DNA from: Microbacteriaceae bacterium VKM Ac-2854
GTDB lineage: Bacteria; Actinomycetota; Actinomycetes; Actinomycetales; Microbacteriaceae
Reading direction: 5' to 3'
Assembly (NCBI GenBank): GCA_013205085.1
Contig: JABMLH010000006.1
Span: 1-64,000, forward strand
DNA: 64,000 bases
Shown piece after piece: positions 7,985 to 16,551 of the stretch (position 1 is the stretch's first letter; each line of letters starts with the position of its first letter). The notes beneath the pieces were generated by a model that did no database searches, was not told where the DNA came from, and worked only from the letters and a program-made list of their open reading frames with translations. The position numbers and the translations under genes are program-made.

Positions 7985-9007
7985 ATGACGACGATGCCGG
8001 AGCCCCGAACGCCCTCCCTGCGCGATGCGCCGATCCTGAAGTGGGGAATCCTGGCACCGGGCGGGATCGCCACCAGCTTCGCCACGGCGCTGCGCGGGCA
8101 CACCGATCAGCGGATCGTGGCGGTCGGCTCGCGCTCGGGAGAGCGCAGCGCGACGTTCGCCGAGCGCTTCGACGTCGAGCGGAGCTACGACTCCTACGAG
8201 GCCGTGGTGCACGACGCGGACGTCGACGTCGTCTACATCGCGTCTCCGCACTCGGAGCACGCTCGGCAGGCGCTGCTCGCCATCGCGGCCGGCAAGCACG
8301 TACTGGTGGAGAAGCCGATCGCGCCCACGGCGGCGGAGGCGGAGATGATCGTCGCCGCAGCGCGGGCAGCGGGGGTCTTCGCGATGGAGGCGATGTGGAC
8401 GCGGTACCTGCCGCACATCGACGTGCTGCGGCAGCTGCTCGCCGACGGCGCGATCGGTGACCCGGTGCTGGTATCGGCCGACTTCGGCGGCGCGTTCCCC
8501 GTCGATCCGAGCAGTCGCGCTTACGCGCCCGAGCTGGCCGGCGGCGGGCTGCTCGACGTGGGGGTGTACGCGTCGAACTTCGTCAGCCTCGTGGCGGGCA
8601 CTCCGCTCTCCGTCTCGGTGACCGGCGCGCTGACCCACACCGGAGTCGACGGGGTGGCGACGATCGTCGGCCGGCACGCCGGTGGGGTGCAGTCGGTCGC
8701 GAGTTCGACGATCTGGTCCGAGACGGCGCAAGCCGCGAGCGTCAGCGGACGCGAAGGGCGGCTCGATGCGGTCGGGCCGTTCTGGAAGCCCGGCGGGGTC
8801 GCGCTCATCCGCGGTGACGATCGGGCGGAGTGGATCGACCGCTCAGGGGTCAGCGGTGGGGACGGGCTCGCGTACGAGGCGGTCGCGCTGGCGCGGTATG
8901 TGACCGAGGGGCGGACGGAGTCGCCGCTGCAGTCGCTCGATGAGACGGTGTCGATCATCCGGACGCTGGACGAGGCGCGGCGGACGCTCGGGGTCGTCGG
9001 AGTGTAG
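7985..9007 (+). CDS. Gfo/Idh/MocA-family oxidoreductase
   Basis: This is a 340-residue NAD(P)-dependent sugar-type dehydrogenase. The N-terminal Rossmann domain shows WGILAPGGIATSFATAL. VYIASPHSEHARQALLAIAAGKHVLVEKP contains the family EKP motif with the catalytic Lys. The C-terminal alpha/beta domain includes GGGLLDVGVYASNFV. GGGLLDVGVY is typical of dihydrodiol-dehydrogenase-like members. The ATG at 7985 is preceded by a purine-rich GGGAAGAG. Confidence 0.88.
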   Translation: MTTMPEPRTPSLRDAPILKWGILAPGGIATSFATALRGHTDQRIVAVGSRSGERSATFAERFDVERSYDSYEAVVHDADVDVVYIASPHSEHARQALLAIAAGKHVLVEKPIAPTAAEAEMIVAAARAAGVFAMEAMWTRYLPHIDVLRQLLADGAIGDPVLVSADFGGAFPVDPSSRAYAPELAGGGLLDVGVYASNFVSLVAGTPLSVSVTGALTHTGVDGVATIVGRHAGGVQSVASSTIWSETAQAASVSGREGRLDAVGPFWKPGGVALIRGDDRAEWIDRSGVSGGDGLAYEAVALARYVTEGRTESPLQSLDETVSIIRTLDEARRTLGVVGV

Positions 9008-9015
9008 GACGCGGA

Positions 9016-9083
9016 CACAACCTCGGCTGAGAGTGGTCGTCAGCCCTGATGGGCGCTGAGGAACGGTCTCAGCCGAAGTTGTG
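9016..9083. repeat. intergenic inverted repeat, probable bidirectional terminator
   Basis: CACAACCTCGGCTGAGA (9016-9032) pairs with TCTCAGCCGAAGTTGTG (9067-9083), 16 of 17 bp. It lies between convergent genes (Gfo/Idh oxidoreductase and histidine kinase). Confidence 0.65.
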
Positions 9084-9087
9084 CTCG

Positions 9088-10560
9088 TCAGGACACGGGC
9101 AGTTCAACGCGGAACGCGGTGCGGCCGGGCTCCGAGGCGACGGAGACCGAGCCGTGGTGCGCCTCCACGACGGCGGCGACGATCGCGAGGCCGAGGCCCG
9201 TCGAGCCGGTGCTCCGGGCGCGGGACGAGTCGCCGCGGGCGAAGCGCTCGAACAGCACGGGCACGAGGGCGGGATCGATGCCCGGGCCGTCATCGGTCAC
9301 CGTGACGACCGCGACCGGCACGCCCGTGGCGTTCACCTCGCTGTGCAGCGCGGCGACGACGCGGGTGCCCGCCGGGGTGTGCACGTTCGCGTTGCGCAGC
9401 AGGTTGGCGACCACCTGGTGCAGCCGGAAGCCGTCGCCGACGATCTCGATCGGCTCGTCCGGCAGCTCCAGATCCCACTCGTGGTCGGATCCGGCGACGT
9501 GCGCATCCGAGACCGCCTCGATCAGCACCATGGTGAGGTCGACGGATTCGCGCTCCAGGTCGCGGCCCTCGTCGAGTCGGGCGAGCAGCAGGAGGTCCTC
9601 GACGAGCGAGGTCATCCGGGTCGCGGCCGATTCGATCCGGTCGAGCGAGTAGACGGCGTCCTCGCTGAGTTCGGTGCCGCCGCGGCGGGGCAGCTCGGCG
9701 TAACCGCGGATCGCCGCGAGCGGCGTGCGCAATTCGTGCGAGGCATCCGCCACGAACTGGCGCACCTTGTTCTCGCTGGCCTGGCGCGACTCGAGCGCGC
9801 CACCGACGTGATCGAGCATCCGGTTGAACGCTGCACCCACGCGGCCGATCTCGGTGCGGGTGTCGGCATCCGCCTCCGGCACGCGCTCGGCGAGTTCGAC
9901 CTCGCCGCGCTCCAGCTGCAGCTGCGCAACCCGGGTGGCCGTGGACTCGACGCGGTCGAGGGGGCGCAGGGCGACGCGGATGAACCAGGTAGCCGCGAAG
10001 GCGGCGGCGAGCATGCCGAGGACGGAGACGATCAGGATGATCCAGATCAGGGTGGTGACGACATCGGTCACGTCGCTCATCGGGATGCCGACGACCTCGG
10101 TGGTGCTGCCGTCGGTCGTCGCGACGACGCGATAGAGGCCGAGGGAACCACCGAGGTCGACGGTCTGGACCTCGCCCGCGCGCGAGCCGACGCCGGTGGG
10201 GACGGCGAAGAGGGTCGCTGCCTGCTGCACCGTGAGCGTCTCGGTGGATCCGCCGTAGCAGAGCGTGGCGGTTCCGTCCTCGATCGTGGCGGTGATCGCG
10301 TCGTTCGATCCGGGTCCGTTGCCGTAGCGGCACCGTTCGGCCGCGCTGAGGTCGAGGTTGCGGAATCCGCCCGGCCCGCCCGGACCGTTCGCGGCCTCCG
10401 CTACTTGGCTGTCCAACCGATCCATCAGGAACGACTGCAGGGAGATGACACTCACGACCCCCACGATCGCGGAGACGACGGCGACCATCGCGACGACGGC
10501 GGCGACCATCCGGCGGCGCAGAGTCCAGGGCGCGCGACGGTGGGTGGAGGAACTCTTCAT
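9088..10560 (-). CDS. sensor histidine kinase
   Basis: The 490-residue protein has an N-terminal membrane helix (RRRMVAAVVAMVAVVSAIVGVV), an extracellular sensor loop with a Cys pair, and a second helix (IIWIILIVSVLGMLAAAFAATW). HAMP, a HisKA H-box ASHELRTPLAAI and an HATPase with LLRNANVHTPAG (N box), DDGPGID (G1) and GLGLAI (G2) follow. It is the partner of the OmpR-type regulator encoded 64 nt upstream in the same operon. The signal is unknown. The ATG at 10560 was chosen; an upstream TTG at 10605 is an alternative. Confidence 0.9.
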   Translation of the reverse strand: MKSSSTHRRAPWTLRRRMVAAVVAMVAVVSAIVGVVSVISLQSFLMDRLDSQVAEAANGPGGPGGFRNLDLSAAERCRYGNGPGSNDAITATIEDGTATLCYGGSTETLTVQQAATLFAVPTGVGSRAGEVQTVDLGGSLGLYRVVATTDGSTTEVVGIPMSDVTDVVTTLIWIILIVSVLGMLAAAFAATWFIRVALRPLDRVESTATRVAQLQLERGEVELAERVPEADADTRTEIGRVGAAFNRMLDHVGGALESRQASENKVRQFVADASHELRTPLAAIRGYAELPRRGGTELSEDAVYSLDRIESAATRMTSLVEDLLLLARLDEGRDLERESVDLTMVLIEAVSDAHVAGSDHEWDLELPDEPIEIVGDGFRLHQVVANLLRNANVHTPAGTRVVAALHSEVNATGVPVAVVTVTDDGPGIDPALVPVLFERFARGDSSRARSTGSTGLGLAIVAAVVEAHHGSVSVASEPGRTAFRVELPVS

Positions 10561-10624
10561 GGCGGAGCGGGTGGCGAAATCGGCGAGGGCGGTGCGGGGC
10601 GACAAGGATCGTTGCTCGGCGGAC

Positions 10625-11389
10625 TTATTCGGCGGGCTTGAGCATGTAGCCGGCGCCGCGGACCGTGTGGATCATCGGGTTGCGGCCGGCGTCGATCTTC
10701 TTGCGCAGGTAGGAGATGTAGATCTCGACCACGCTGGACTTGCCGCCGAAATCGTACGACCAGACGCGGTCCAGGATCTGCGCCTTGCTCAGCACCCGGC
10801 GCGGGTTGCGCATCAGGAAGCGCAGCAGCTCGAACTCGGTCGCGGTCAGCTCGATCTCCGTGTCGCCGCGACGTACCTCGTGGCTGTCCTCATCGAGCAC
10901 GAGGTCGCCGACGACGACCTGCGGGTCGTTCACGTCGGCGGAGAGCAGGGTGGAGCGGCGGATCAGGCCGCGCAGGCGGGCGACGAGCTCCTCCAGCGAG
11001 AACGGCTTGGTGACGTAGTCGTCGCCGCCGGCGGTGAGGCCCGCGATCCGGTCGTCCAGAGCATCCTTCGCCGTCAGGAAGAGCACCGGGGTCTCGCTGC
11101 CGTCGGCGCGGACCCGCTGCAGCACCTGCAGGCCGTCGATGTCGGGCAGCATCACGTCGAGCACGATCACGTCAGGGCGGAACTCGCGGGCCAGCGAGAT
11201 CGCGGTGCGGCCCTCTGCGGCGGTCTTGACCTCCCAGCCCTCGTAACGCAGGGCCATCTGCAGCAGATCGGTGAGGGTGTTCTCGTCGTCGACGACGAGC
11301 ACGCGGATGGGGGTGCCGTCCGCTCGCTTCAGCTTGGTGCGCTGAGCGGGCGCGAGGTGCTTGGAGGGGGCAGCGGGTGTCGTCGTCAT
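10625..11389 (-). CDS. OmpR/PhoB-family response regulator
   Basis: The product has 254 residues. The receiver domain shows VLVVDDE, phospho-acceptor Asp in VIVLDVMLPDIDG, Thr/Ser in FLTAKD and Lys in VTKPFSLEEL. The C-terminal winged helix has LTATEFELLRFL and KAQILDRVWSYDFGG, typical of OmpR/PhoB DNA binding. An extra basic 28-residue N-terminus precedes the receiver. It likely controls itself and the divergent ABC exporter through the phased CTATG/CATAG sites in the shared upstream region. Confidence 0.93.
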   Translation of the reverse strand: MTTTPAAPSKHLAPAQRTKLKRADGTPIRVLVVDDENTLTDLLQMALRYEGWEVKTAAEGRTAISLAREFRPDVIVLDVMLPDIDGLQVLQRVRADGSETPVLFLTAKDALDDRIAGLTAGGDDYVTKPFSLEELVARLRGLIRRSTLLSADVNDPQVVVGDLVLDEDSHEVRRGDTEIELTATEFELLRFLMRNPRRVLSKAQILDRVWSYDFGGKSSVVEIYISYLRKKIDAGRNPMIHTVRGAGYMLKPAE

Positions 11390-11411
11390 GCGCTTATGCT
11401 GCCGCTGCTTC

Positions 11412-11547
11412 CTATGAACCGTCTATGCGGCTCCGATGCGCTCGCTGTGCCTCGTGGTGGCGAGCCCGGTCGGGGACTCGAGGCGGTCCGCCGACCGTCG
11501 CCCGCGACTCATAGCGAGCGCATAGACGCGGGCGACGCAGCGCATAG
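11412..11547. promoter_or_regulatory. phased response-regulator half-sites between two divergent operons
   Basis: CTATG occurs at 11412 and 11423, exactly 11 nt apart, near the response-regulator start. The reverse complement CATAG occurs at 11510, 11521 and 11543 (spacings 11 and 22 nt) near the exporter gene. Tandem half-sites one helical turn apart are the known binding mode of OmpR/PhoB regulators. The two arrays face each other, one for each divergent operon. Confidence 0.65.
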
Positions 11548-11611
11548 GGGGCGGCGGTGGACTGCGGATGCACGGCGAGCACGCCCGTGCCCCATCCACT
11601 CGAAGGACAGC

Positions 11612-13108
11612 ATGTTCGCCACCTATCTCCGGCGCGAGCTCACGAACCGCAAGCGGCAGACGGCCATCATCGCCGTCGGCATGGCGCTCGCGATCGCTCT
11701 CGTCATCCTCGTCAACTCGTTCGCCGCCGGCGTCACCAACGCGCAGGCGGCCGTGCTGCAGTCCGTGTACGGCGTCGGCACCGACATCACGGTCACCAAG
11801 GCCGCGGAGGCGCCGACGGACGGCGCGGAAGGCGGACAGCGCTTCGACTTCGGCTCGGCCGACGGCACCACCGGCACCGACGGCACCACCGACGTCAGCC
11901 AGTCGCGCCTGGAGGCCGGCCGCGGCACCACCACCTTCGACGCCACCTCGGTGGACACCGTGGCCGGTTTGAGCAACGTCTCCGCCGCGATCGGGGTGCT
12001 CTCGCTCTCCAACACGACCTTCGACGGTTCGCTACCGACGCAGGCCGAGGGTACGACCGGCACCGACACTCAGGCGCAGGGCCAGATGCCCAGCGGCGAC
12101 GCCACGGCGGCGCCCGGAGGCGGCGGCGGCTTCGGCGGCGGCAACTTCAACGTCGACTCCTTCACCGTGCTGGGCCTGGACCCGGCCGGCTCGGCCATCG
12201 GCCCCCTCGCCGACGTGACGCTCAGCGACGGACGTACCTTCACGGCCGACGACGCCGGCCAGAACGTCGTCGTCGTCGACTCGAACTACGCGACCACCGC
12301 CTCCCTCTCGGTCGGGTCCACGCTGAACATCGGCGGCACCGACTTCTCGGTGATCGGCATCGTCACCTCGGACTCGACGGATTCGACCACCGCGTCGAAC
12401 ACGTACATCCCGCTGGACGTCGCGCAGACGCTGTCCGGCGAGACCGGCATGATCTCCTCCATCTACGTGCAGGCCGCCTCGTCGAACGACATCGCCCAGG
12501 TGCAGGCCGACATCGAGACCGCGCTGCCGGACAACACGGTTTCGACGCAGGCGGATCTCGCCTCGACCGTCTCGGGTTCGCTCTCGACCGCGGGCGACCT
12601 CGTCGCCAACCTCGGCACCTGGCTGTCGCTGCTGGTGCTGGCGGCGGCGTTCCTGATCGCGATCCTGTTCACCATCTCGGGCGTCACCCGTCGTACCCGT
12701 GAGTTCGGCACTCTGAAGGCGATCGGCTGGTCCAACGGCAAGATCGTGCGCCAGGTCGCCGGCGAGTCGATCGTGCAGGGCCTGATCGGTGGCGCGGCGG
12801 GCATCGTGCTGGGACTGGCCGGCATCGTGATCGTCAACCTGATCGCACCGACCCTCTCGGGCTCCTCCACGGGTACCGCCTCCGCTGCGGGTGCCGGCGG
12901 ACCGGGCGGAGGTGCGGGCTTCGGCGGCGGACCGGGCGCCGCGGCGACCACGACCGCGACCGACGTCGCGCTGAACCTGCCCGTCACGGTCCCCGTGATC
13001 CTGATCGCCGTCGGCCTCGCCGTGCTCGGCGGCCTGCTCGCCGGCGCGATCGGCGGCTGGCGCGCCTCCCGCCTGCGCCCCGCCGCGGCCCTGCGCTCGG
13101 TCGGCTAG
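11612..13108 (+). CDS. ABC transporter permease, MacB/FtsX-like
   Basis: This 498-residue membrane protein has one N-terminal helix (about residues 17-36), a large extracytoplasmic domain and three C-terminal helices of the FtsX type, including the TRRTREFGTLKAIGW coupling loop. The MacB-like periplasmic domain carries a Gly-rich insert (GGGGGFGGGN) and a second one lies between the last helices. MacB-type systems export peptides or lipids or act as stress transducers. The ATG at 11612 has GAAGGA upstream. The ATPase gene follows 85 nt downstream, past a hairpin. Confidence 0.9.
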   Translation: MFATYLRRELTNRKRQTAIIAVGMALAIALVILVNSFAAGVTNAQAAVLQSVYGVGTDITVTKAAEAPTDGAEGGQRFDFGSADGTTGTDGTTDVSQSRLEAGRGTTTFDATSVDTVAGLSNVSAAIGVLSLSNTTFDGSLPTQAEGTTGTDTQAQGQMPSGDATAAPGGGGGFGGGNFNVDSFTVLGLDPAGSAIGPLADVTLSDGRTFTADDAGQNVVVVDSNYATTASLSVGSTLNIGGTDFSVIGIVTSDSTDSTTASNTYIPLDVAQTLSGETGMISSIYVQAASSNDIAQVQADIETALPDNTVSTQADLASTVSGSLSTAGDLVANLGTWLSLLVLAAAFLIAILFTISGVTRRTREFGTLKAIGWSNGKIVRQVAGESIVQGLIGGAAGIVLGLAGIVIVNLIAPTLSGSSTGTASAAGAGGPGGGAGFGGGPGAAATTTATDVALNLPVTVPVILIAVGLAVLGGLLAGAIGGWRASRLRPAAALRSVG

Positions 13109-13122
13109 CTCCCCCTCCTCCA

Positions 13123-13166
13123 GCGGGTCGTCGACTCTTCGACCTGTCGAAGAATCGACGACCCGC
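13123..13166. repeat. intergenic inverted repeat between permease and ATPase genes
   Basis: GCGGGTCGTCGA-C-TCTTCGA pairs with TCGAAGA-A-TCGACGACCCGC, about 19 bp with a 5-nt loop. It lies inside what should be one operon, so it may be an attenuator or an mRNA-stabilising element. Confidence 0.6.
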
Positions 13167-13193
13167 TCCCCCACACACTGCGAAAGGTCGGAC

Positions 13194-13868
13194 ATGTACG
13201 TCCTGAAGAACGTCACCAAGAGCTACGACGGCGCGAAGAACAAGGTCACCGCACTGAACAACGTCTCGCTCACCATCCCGGACGGCCAGATGGTCGCCAT
13301 CCAAGGCCCGACCGGCGGCGGCAAGTCGACGCTGCTGCAGATGCTCGGCGCGCTGGATCGCCCGACCTCGGGCACCGTCACACTGGGCGAATCCGAGATC
13401 TCGAAGGTCGGTGACACGAAGCTCGCCGACATCCGCGCGCACGACGTGGGCATCGTCTTCCAGAGCTTCAACCTGATCCCGACGCTGAACGCGCTGGAGA
13501 ACGTGGAGACGGCGCTCGCGCCGCAGAAGAAGGTCGGCGCGACCGAGCGGACCAAGCGGGCGAAGGAGGCGCTGGAGTCGGTCGGACTCGGCGAACGACT
13601 CGATCACCTGCCGAGCGAGCTCTCGGGCGGCCAGCAGCAGCGCGTCGCGATCGCTCGCGCCCTGGTGAAGAACCCGAAGGTGCTGCTGGCGGATGAGCCG
13701 ACCGGAGCGCTGGACGAGGAGACCCGCGACGAGATCATGGCGCTGCTGGAGACGCTGTGGAAGGATCTCGGCCTCACGCTGGTGATCGTGACGCACGACT
13801 CCGCCGTGGCCAAGCGTGCGCAGCGCCGACTGCACATCAAGGGCGGGCACGTGAAGGACGTCGCGTAG
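13194..13868 (+). CDS. ABC transporter ATP-binding protein, MacB/LolD-like
   Basis: The product is a 224-residue cytoplasmic ATPase. Walker A is GPTGGGKST, the Q-loop is in VFQSFNLIPTL, the signature LSGGQQQRVAIARAL and Walker B VLLADEPTGAL, with the H-loop in IVTHD. One oddity is GPTGGGKST, where Gly replaces the usual Ser of GPSGSGKST. Size and sequence fit the MacB/LolD class that pairs with FtsX-like permeases such as the upstream gene. CGAAAGG lies upstream of the ATG. Confidence 0.93.
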   Translation: MYVLKNVTKSYDGAKNKVTALNNVSLTIPDGQMVAIQGPTGGGKSTLLQMLGALDRPTSGTVTLGESEISKVGDTKLADIRAHDVGIVFQSFNLIPTLNALENVETALAPQKKVGATERTKRAKEALESVGLGERLDHLPSELSGGQQQRVAIARALVKNPKVLLADEPTGALDEETRDEIMALLETLWKDLGLTLVIVTHDSAVAKRAQRRLHIKGGHVKDVA

Positions 13869-13954
13869 TGACCCCTGCGCGACACCGACCGTTCAGCGCA
13901 AGCCCACATGAGACGGCGGTGTCGCGGCAGGGTCGGAGTCGTACACTGGCGAAC

Positions 13955-14668
13955 ATGGAGCACGAGCCTTCGACGCATCCCCTCCGTGTGATCTCGTACA
14001 ACCTGCGAGAGCATCGCGCGCATCACGAACTGGCGAGCCTCGCGGCGCGGCACGACGTGGACGTGCTGTGCCTGCAGGAGTGCGACACCACCAAGCTGCC
14101 GGAGCAGATCGGCGATCTGCGGCTCGCGGCGGTGACGGCGCGCAATAGGCTCGGGCTCGCGGTGTACTACGGATCCGAACGCTTCGACCTGGTGGACAGC
14201 GCGGCGTTCGAACTGAGCAAGTCGATGCACGACCGCGTGATGTCGCCGGCGCACGAGCGGCTGCTCGCGGTTCGGCTCGACGACCACAACGGCGGCCGCA
14301 TCGTGGTGGGCTCGTTCCACGCGGCGCCCCTGTCGGCCGCCAACTCGGTGCGGCGCAAGCAGATCAACGAGGCGCTGGAGTCGATGCGCGAATACGCACC
14401 GGAGGCGCCGACGCTGATGGTCGGCGACTACAACTATCCGTGGTTCTTCAAGGGGCTCGATCGCCGGATGACCGCGAGCGGCTATGCGGTGACCCGGAGC
14501 GATGCGCCCACCTACGCGCGCTACCGCTACTTCAGCGGTCACTTCGACTTCGCGATCTCCGACCTGATGAACATCGAGCGCATCTCGACGCTGCCGCAGG
14601 GCACCAGCGACCACCTGCCGGTGCTGATCGACGCGGACTACGCGACGCCGTCGCGCCAGGCCGCGTAG
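13955..14668 (+). CDS. endonuclease/exonuclease/phosphatase-family protein
   Basis: The 237-residue product has EEP-fold motifs in order: VISYNLRE (Asn), LCLQEC (catalytic Glu), VGDYNYP (Asp/Asn) and TSDHLPVL (Asp-His). This fold covers metal-dependent DNases and phosphodiesterases such as exonuclease III and sphingomyelinases. There is no signal peptide, so it is probably cytoplasmic. Substrate is not predictable. The ATG at 13955 was chosen because the domain begins about 11 residues later. Confidence 0.82.
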   Translation: MEHEPSTHPLRVISYNLREHRAHHELASLAARHDVDVLCLQECDTTKLPEQIGDLRLAAVTARNRLGLAVYYGSERFDLVDSAAFELSKSMHDRVMSPAHERLLAVRLDDHNGGRIVVGSFHAAPLSAANSVRRKQINEALESMREYAPEAPTLMVGDYNYPWFFKGLDRRMTASGYAVTRSDAPTYARYRYFSGHFDFAISDLMNIERISTLPQGTSDHLPVLIDADYATPSRQAA

Positions 14669-14695
14669 GCGCGGGCTCGGGGCGCGCTCGCGTTA

Positions 14696-14854
14696 TCTCG
14701 CGAAATTTCGCGAGATTCGATGTTGCGGGCGAGATGGCACGCCGCGGCGTCGCATCTCGTCCGCGACGGGGGATCTCACCAGCGGGGCCGACGTCGTGGG
14801 CTGGAGAATGCGCGGAAGTGGCGCCGAACGACCGAATCTCGCGAAATTTCGCGG
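14696..14854. repeat. composite palindromic element family D, copy 1
   Basis: It starts with the perfect 20-bp palindrome TCTCGCGAAATTTCGCGAGA (14696-14715). A 40-nt hairpin follows (14725-14764) with GCGGGCGAGATG and CATCTCGTCCGC ends and a CCGCGG core. A near-copy of the palindrome closes it (14837-14854). The same arrangement recurs at 18299-18386. No gene lies in 14669-14942. Confidence 0.8.
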
Positions 14855-14942
14855 AGGGGCGGGGCGGGCGGGCAGAGCGGGCGTGGGCCGCGGCGTACCA
14901 GAGCGCGGGCGGGCGCACAGCCGCTGTCGATAGGCTCGACGC

Positions 14943-15569
14943 GTGACCACCCTCATCCTCGCGCGCCACGGTGAAACCGTTTGGCACGCCGAGAACCGGT
15001 ACGCCGGCTCCTCCGATATCGCTCTGACCGCCGCCGGGCACGACCAGGCCGCGACCCTCGCCGCCTGGGCCGTGGACGCCGAGCTCGACGCGGTGTTCTC
15101 CTCGACGCTCGTACGCGCCGTGCGCACGGCGGTGCCGGCCGCCCGCGCGGCGCACCTCGAGCTGCAGCAGGACGCCGACCTGGTGGAAGTCGACTTCGGC
15201 CAGGGCGAGGGACTCACCACGACCGAGATGGCGCAGCGCTTCCCGGACGCGTACGCGGCGTGGACGGCGGCGCCGGCGATCCAGCCGCTGCCCGGCGGCG
15301 AATCGGGGCTGGATGCGGTGGCGCGCGCGAACACGGCGCTGGCGCGGATCCGCCGTCAGTATCCCGACGGCCGAGTCCTGATCGTGGCGCACGGCACGCT
15401 GATCCGACTGCTGTTGTGCGCCTACCTCGGCATCAACCCGGAGACCTACCGACACACCTTCCCCGTGGTCGACAACGTGTCGCTGACCACGCTGCGGTGG
15501 GACGCCACCGGCGTCGGCCTGCTCGGATACAACACGCAGCCGGTTCAGAAGCAGCGCCGGGTCAGTTGA
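14943..15569 (+). CDS. histidine phosphatase (phosphoglycerate mutase-like)
   Basis: This 208-residue protein starts at GTG and carries the family RHG motif as LARHGETVWHAENRY near the N-terminus. The second catalytic His is in VAHGTLIRLLL. YAGSSDIALTAAGHDQA matches the substrate loop of cobalamin-phosphatase/PGM-like members. The precise substrate is unknown. Its stop codon overlaps the start of the next gene (TTGA), so the two are translationally coupled. Confidence 0.87.
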   Translation: MTTLILARHGETVWHAENRYAGSSDIALTAAGHDQAATLAAWAVDAELDAVFSSTLVRAVRTAVPAARAAHLELQQDADLVEVDFGQGEGLTTTEMAQRFPDAYAAWTAAPAIQPLPGGESGLDAVARANTALARIRRQYPDGRVLIVAHGTLIRLLLCAYLGINPETYRHTFPVVDNVSLTTLRWDATGVGLLGYNTQPVQKQRRVS

Positions 15570-16414
15570 GCCCCAGAGGCTCCTCCAGCGCACCCGCGAT
15601 CGGGCTGGTGCTCGGCTCCGTCGCGAGTGTGCAACTCGGTGCCTCGTTCGCGGTGCTGCTGTTCCCGACGGCCGGGCCGATCGGCACCGTGACGTTGCGG
15701 CTGGTGCTCTCGGCGGCGGCGCTGCTGGTCGTCTGCCGCCCCCGCATCCGCGGCTACTCGCGGGCCGACTGGGGAACGGTGCTGCTGTACGGGCTCGCCC
15801 TGGGCGGGATGAACGCGGCCTACTACGAAGCGATCGCGCGGATCCCGCAAGGGGCGGCGGTCACTCTCGAGGTGCTCGGGCCGCTCGCGCTCTCGGTGAT
15901 CGCGGGACGCAGCTGGCTCAGTGCGCTGTGGGCGGTGCTGGCGCTGGGCGGGGTGGCGGTGCTGTCGCTCGGCGGCGTCGGCGGGCTGGATCCCGTCGGC
16001 GTCGGATTCGCGTTGCTCGCGGCCGTGCTCTGGGCGACCTACATCGTGTTCGCCGGGCGGACGGGCGGGCGGTTCCCCAAACTGGACGGACTGGCGCTCG
16101 CGCTGACGGCCGGGGCGATCGTTTCGCTACCGTTCGGGATCGCGGCCGCCGGCCCGGCGCTGATCCTGCCGCCCGTGCTGCTGCTCGGCCTCGCGGTCGC
16201 CGTGCTCTCCTCCGCCGTGCCCTACGCGCTGGAACTGCTCGCGCTGCGACGCATCCGCTCGTCGACGTTCAGCATCCTGATGTCGCTCTCCCCCGCTGCC
16301 GCTGCGCTGAGCGGGTTCCTCGTGCTGGGTCAGCGCCTGACCTGGCTCGAGGCGGTCGGCATCGCGCTGGTCGTCGCCGCGTCGGTCGGCGCCGTCCGCA
16401 CGGCGTCGCGCTGA
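15566..16414 (+). CDS. EamA/DMT-family transporter
   Basis: The roughly 282-residue product has about ten hydrophobic helices in two repeats, as in drug/metabolite transporters of the RhtA/EamA type (GAAVTLEVLGPLALSV and the second-half LELLALRRIRSSTFSILMSLSPAAAALSG). RhtA-like members export threonine and homoserine; this is suggestive only. The TTG at 15566 overlaps the TGA of the phosphatase gene. A GTG at 15608 would cut the first helix. Confidence 0.8.
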   Translation: MSPRGSSSAPAIGLVLGSVASVQLGASFAVLLFPTAGPIGTVTLRLVLSAAALLVVCRPRIRGYSRADWGTVLLYGLALGGMNAAYYEAIARIPQGAAVTLEVLGPLALSVIAGRSWLSALWAVLALGGVAVLSLGGVGGLDPVGVGFALLAAVLWATYIVFAGRTGGRFPKLDGLALALTAGAIVSLPFGIAAAGPALILPPVLLLGLAVAVLSSAVPYALELLALRRIRSSTFSILMSLSPAAAALSGFLVLGQRLTWLEAVGIALVVAASVGAVRTASR

Positions 16415-16450
16415 CGGCGGGCCCGACGCGCTGCCGCACCCTTGGCGAAT

Positions 16451-16482
16451 AGTTGCAGGTCAACTCGCGCCGACCTGCAACT
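16451..16482. repeat. 32-bp palindrome family B, copy 3
   Basis: AGTTGCAGG/CCTGCAACT arms with the same TTTTCGG right flank as copy 2. It lies 70 nt upstream of the MarR-type gene and 37 nt after the EamA gene. Confidence 0.8.
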
Positions 16483-16510
16483 TTTCGGAAGAGGAGGTTC
16501 GCGAGCGGAT

Positions 16511-16540
16511 AGTTAGCGTGGGTAATGAGTTAGGCTAACT
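16511..16540 (+). promoter_or_regulatory. probable MarR operator
   Basis: AGTTAG-G-CTAACT (16528-16540) is a perfect palindrome ending 11 nt before the MarR start. An additional AGTTAG half-site lies at 16511. The position fits autoregulation of the MarR-MFS operon. Confidence 0.6.
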
Positions 16541-16551
16541 ATGTGGAGACG

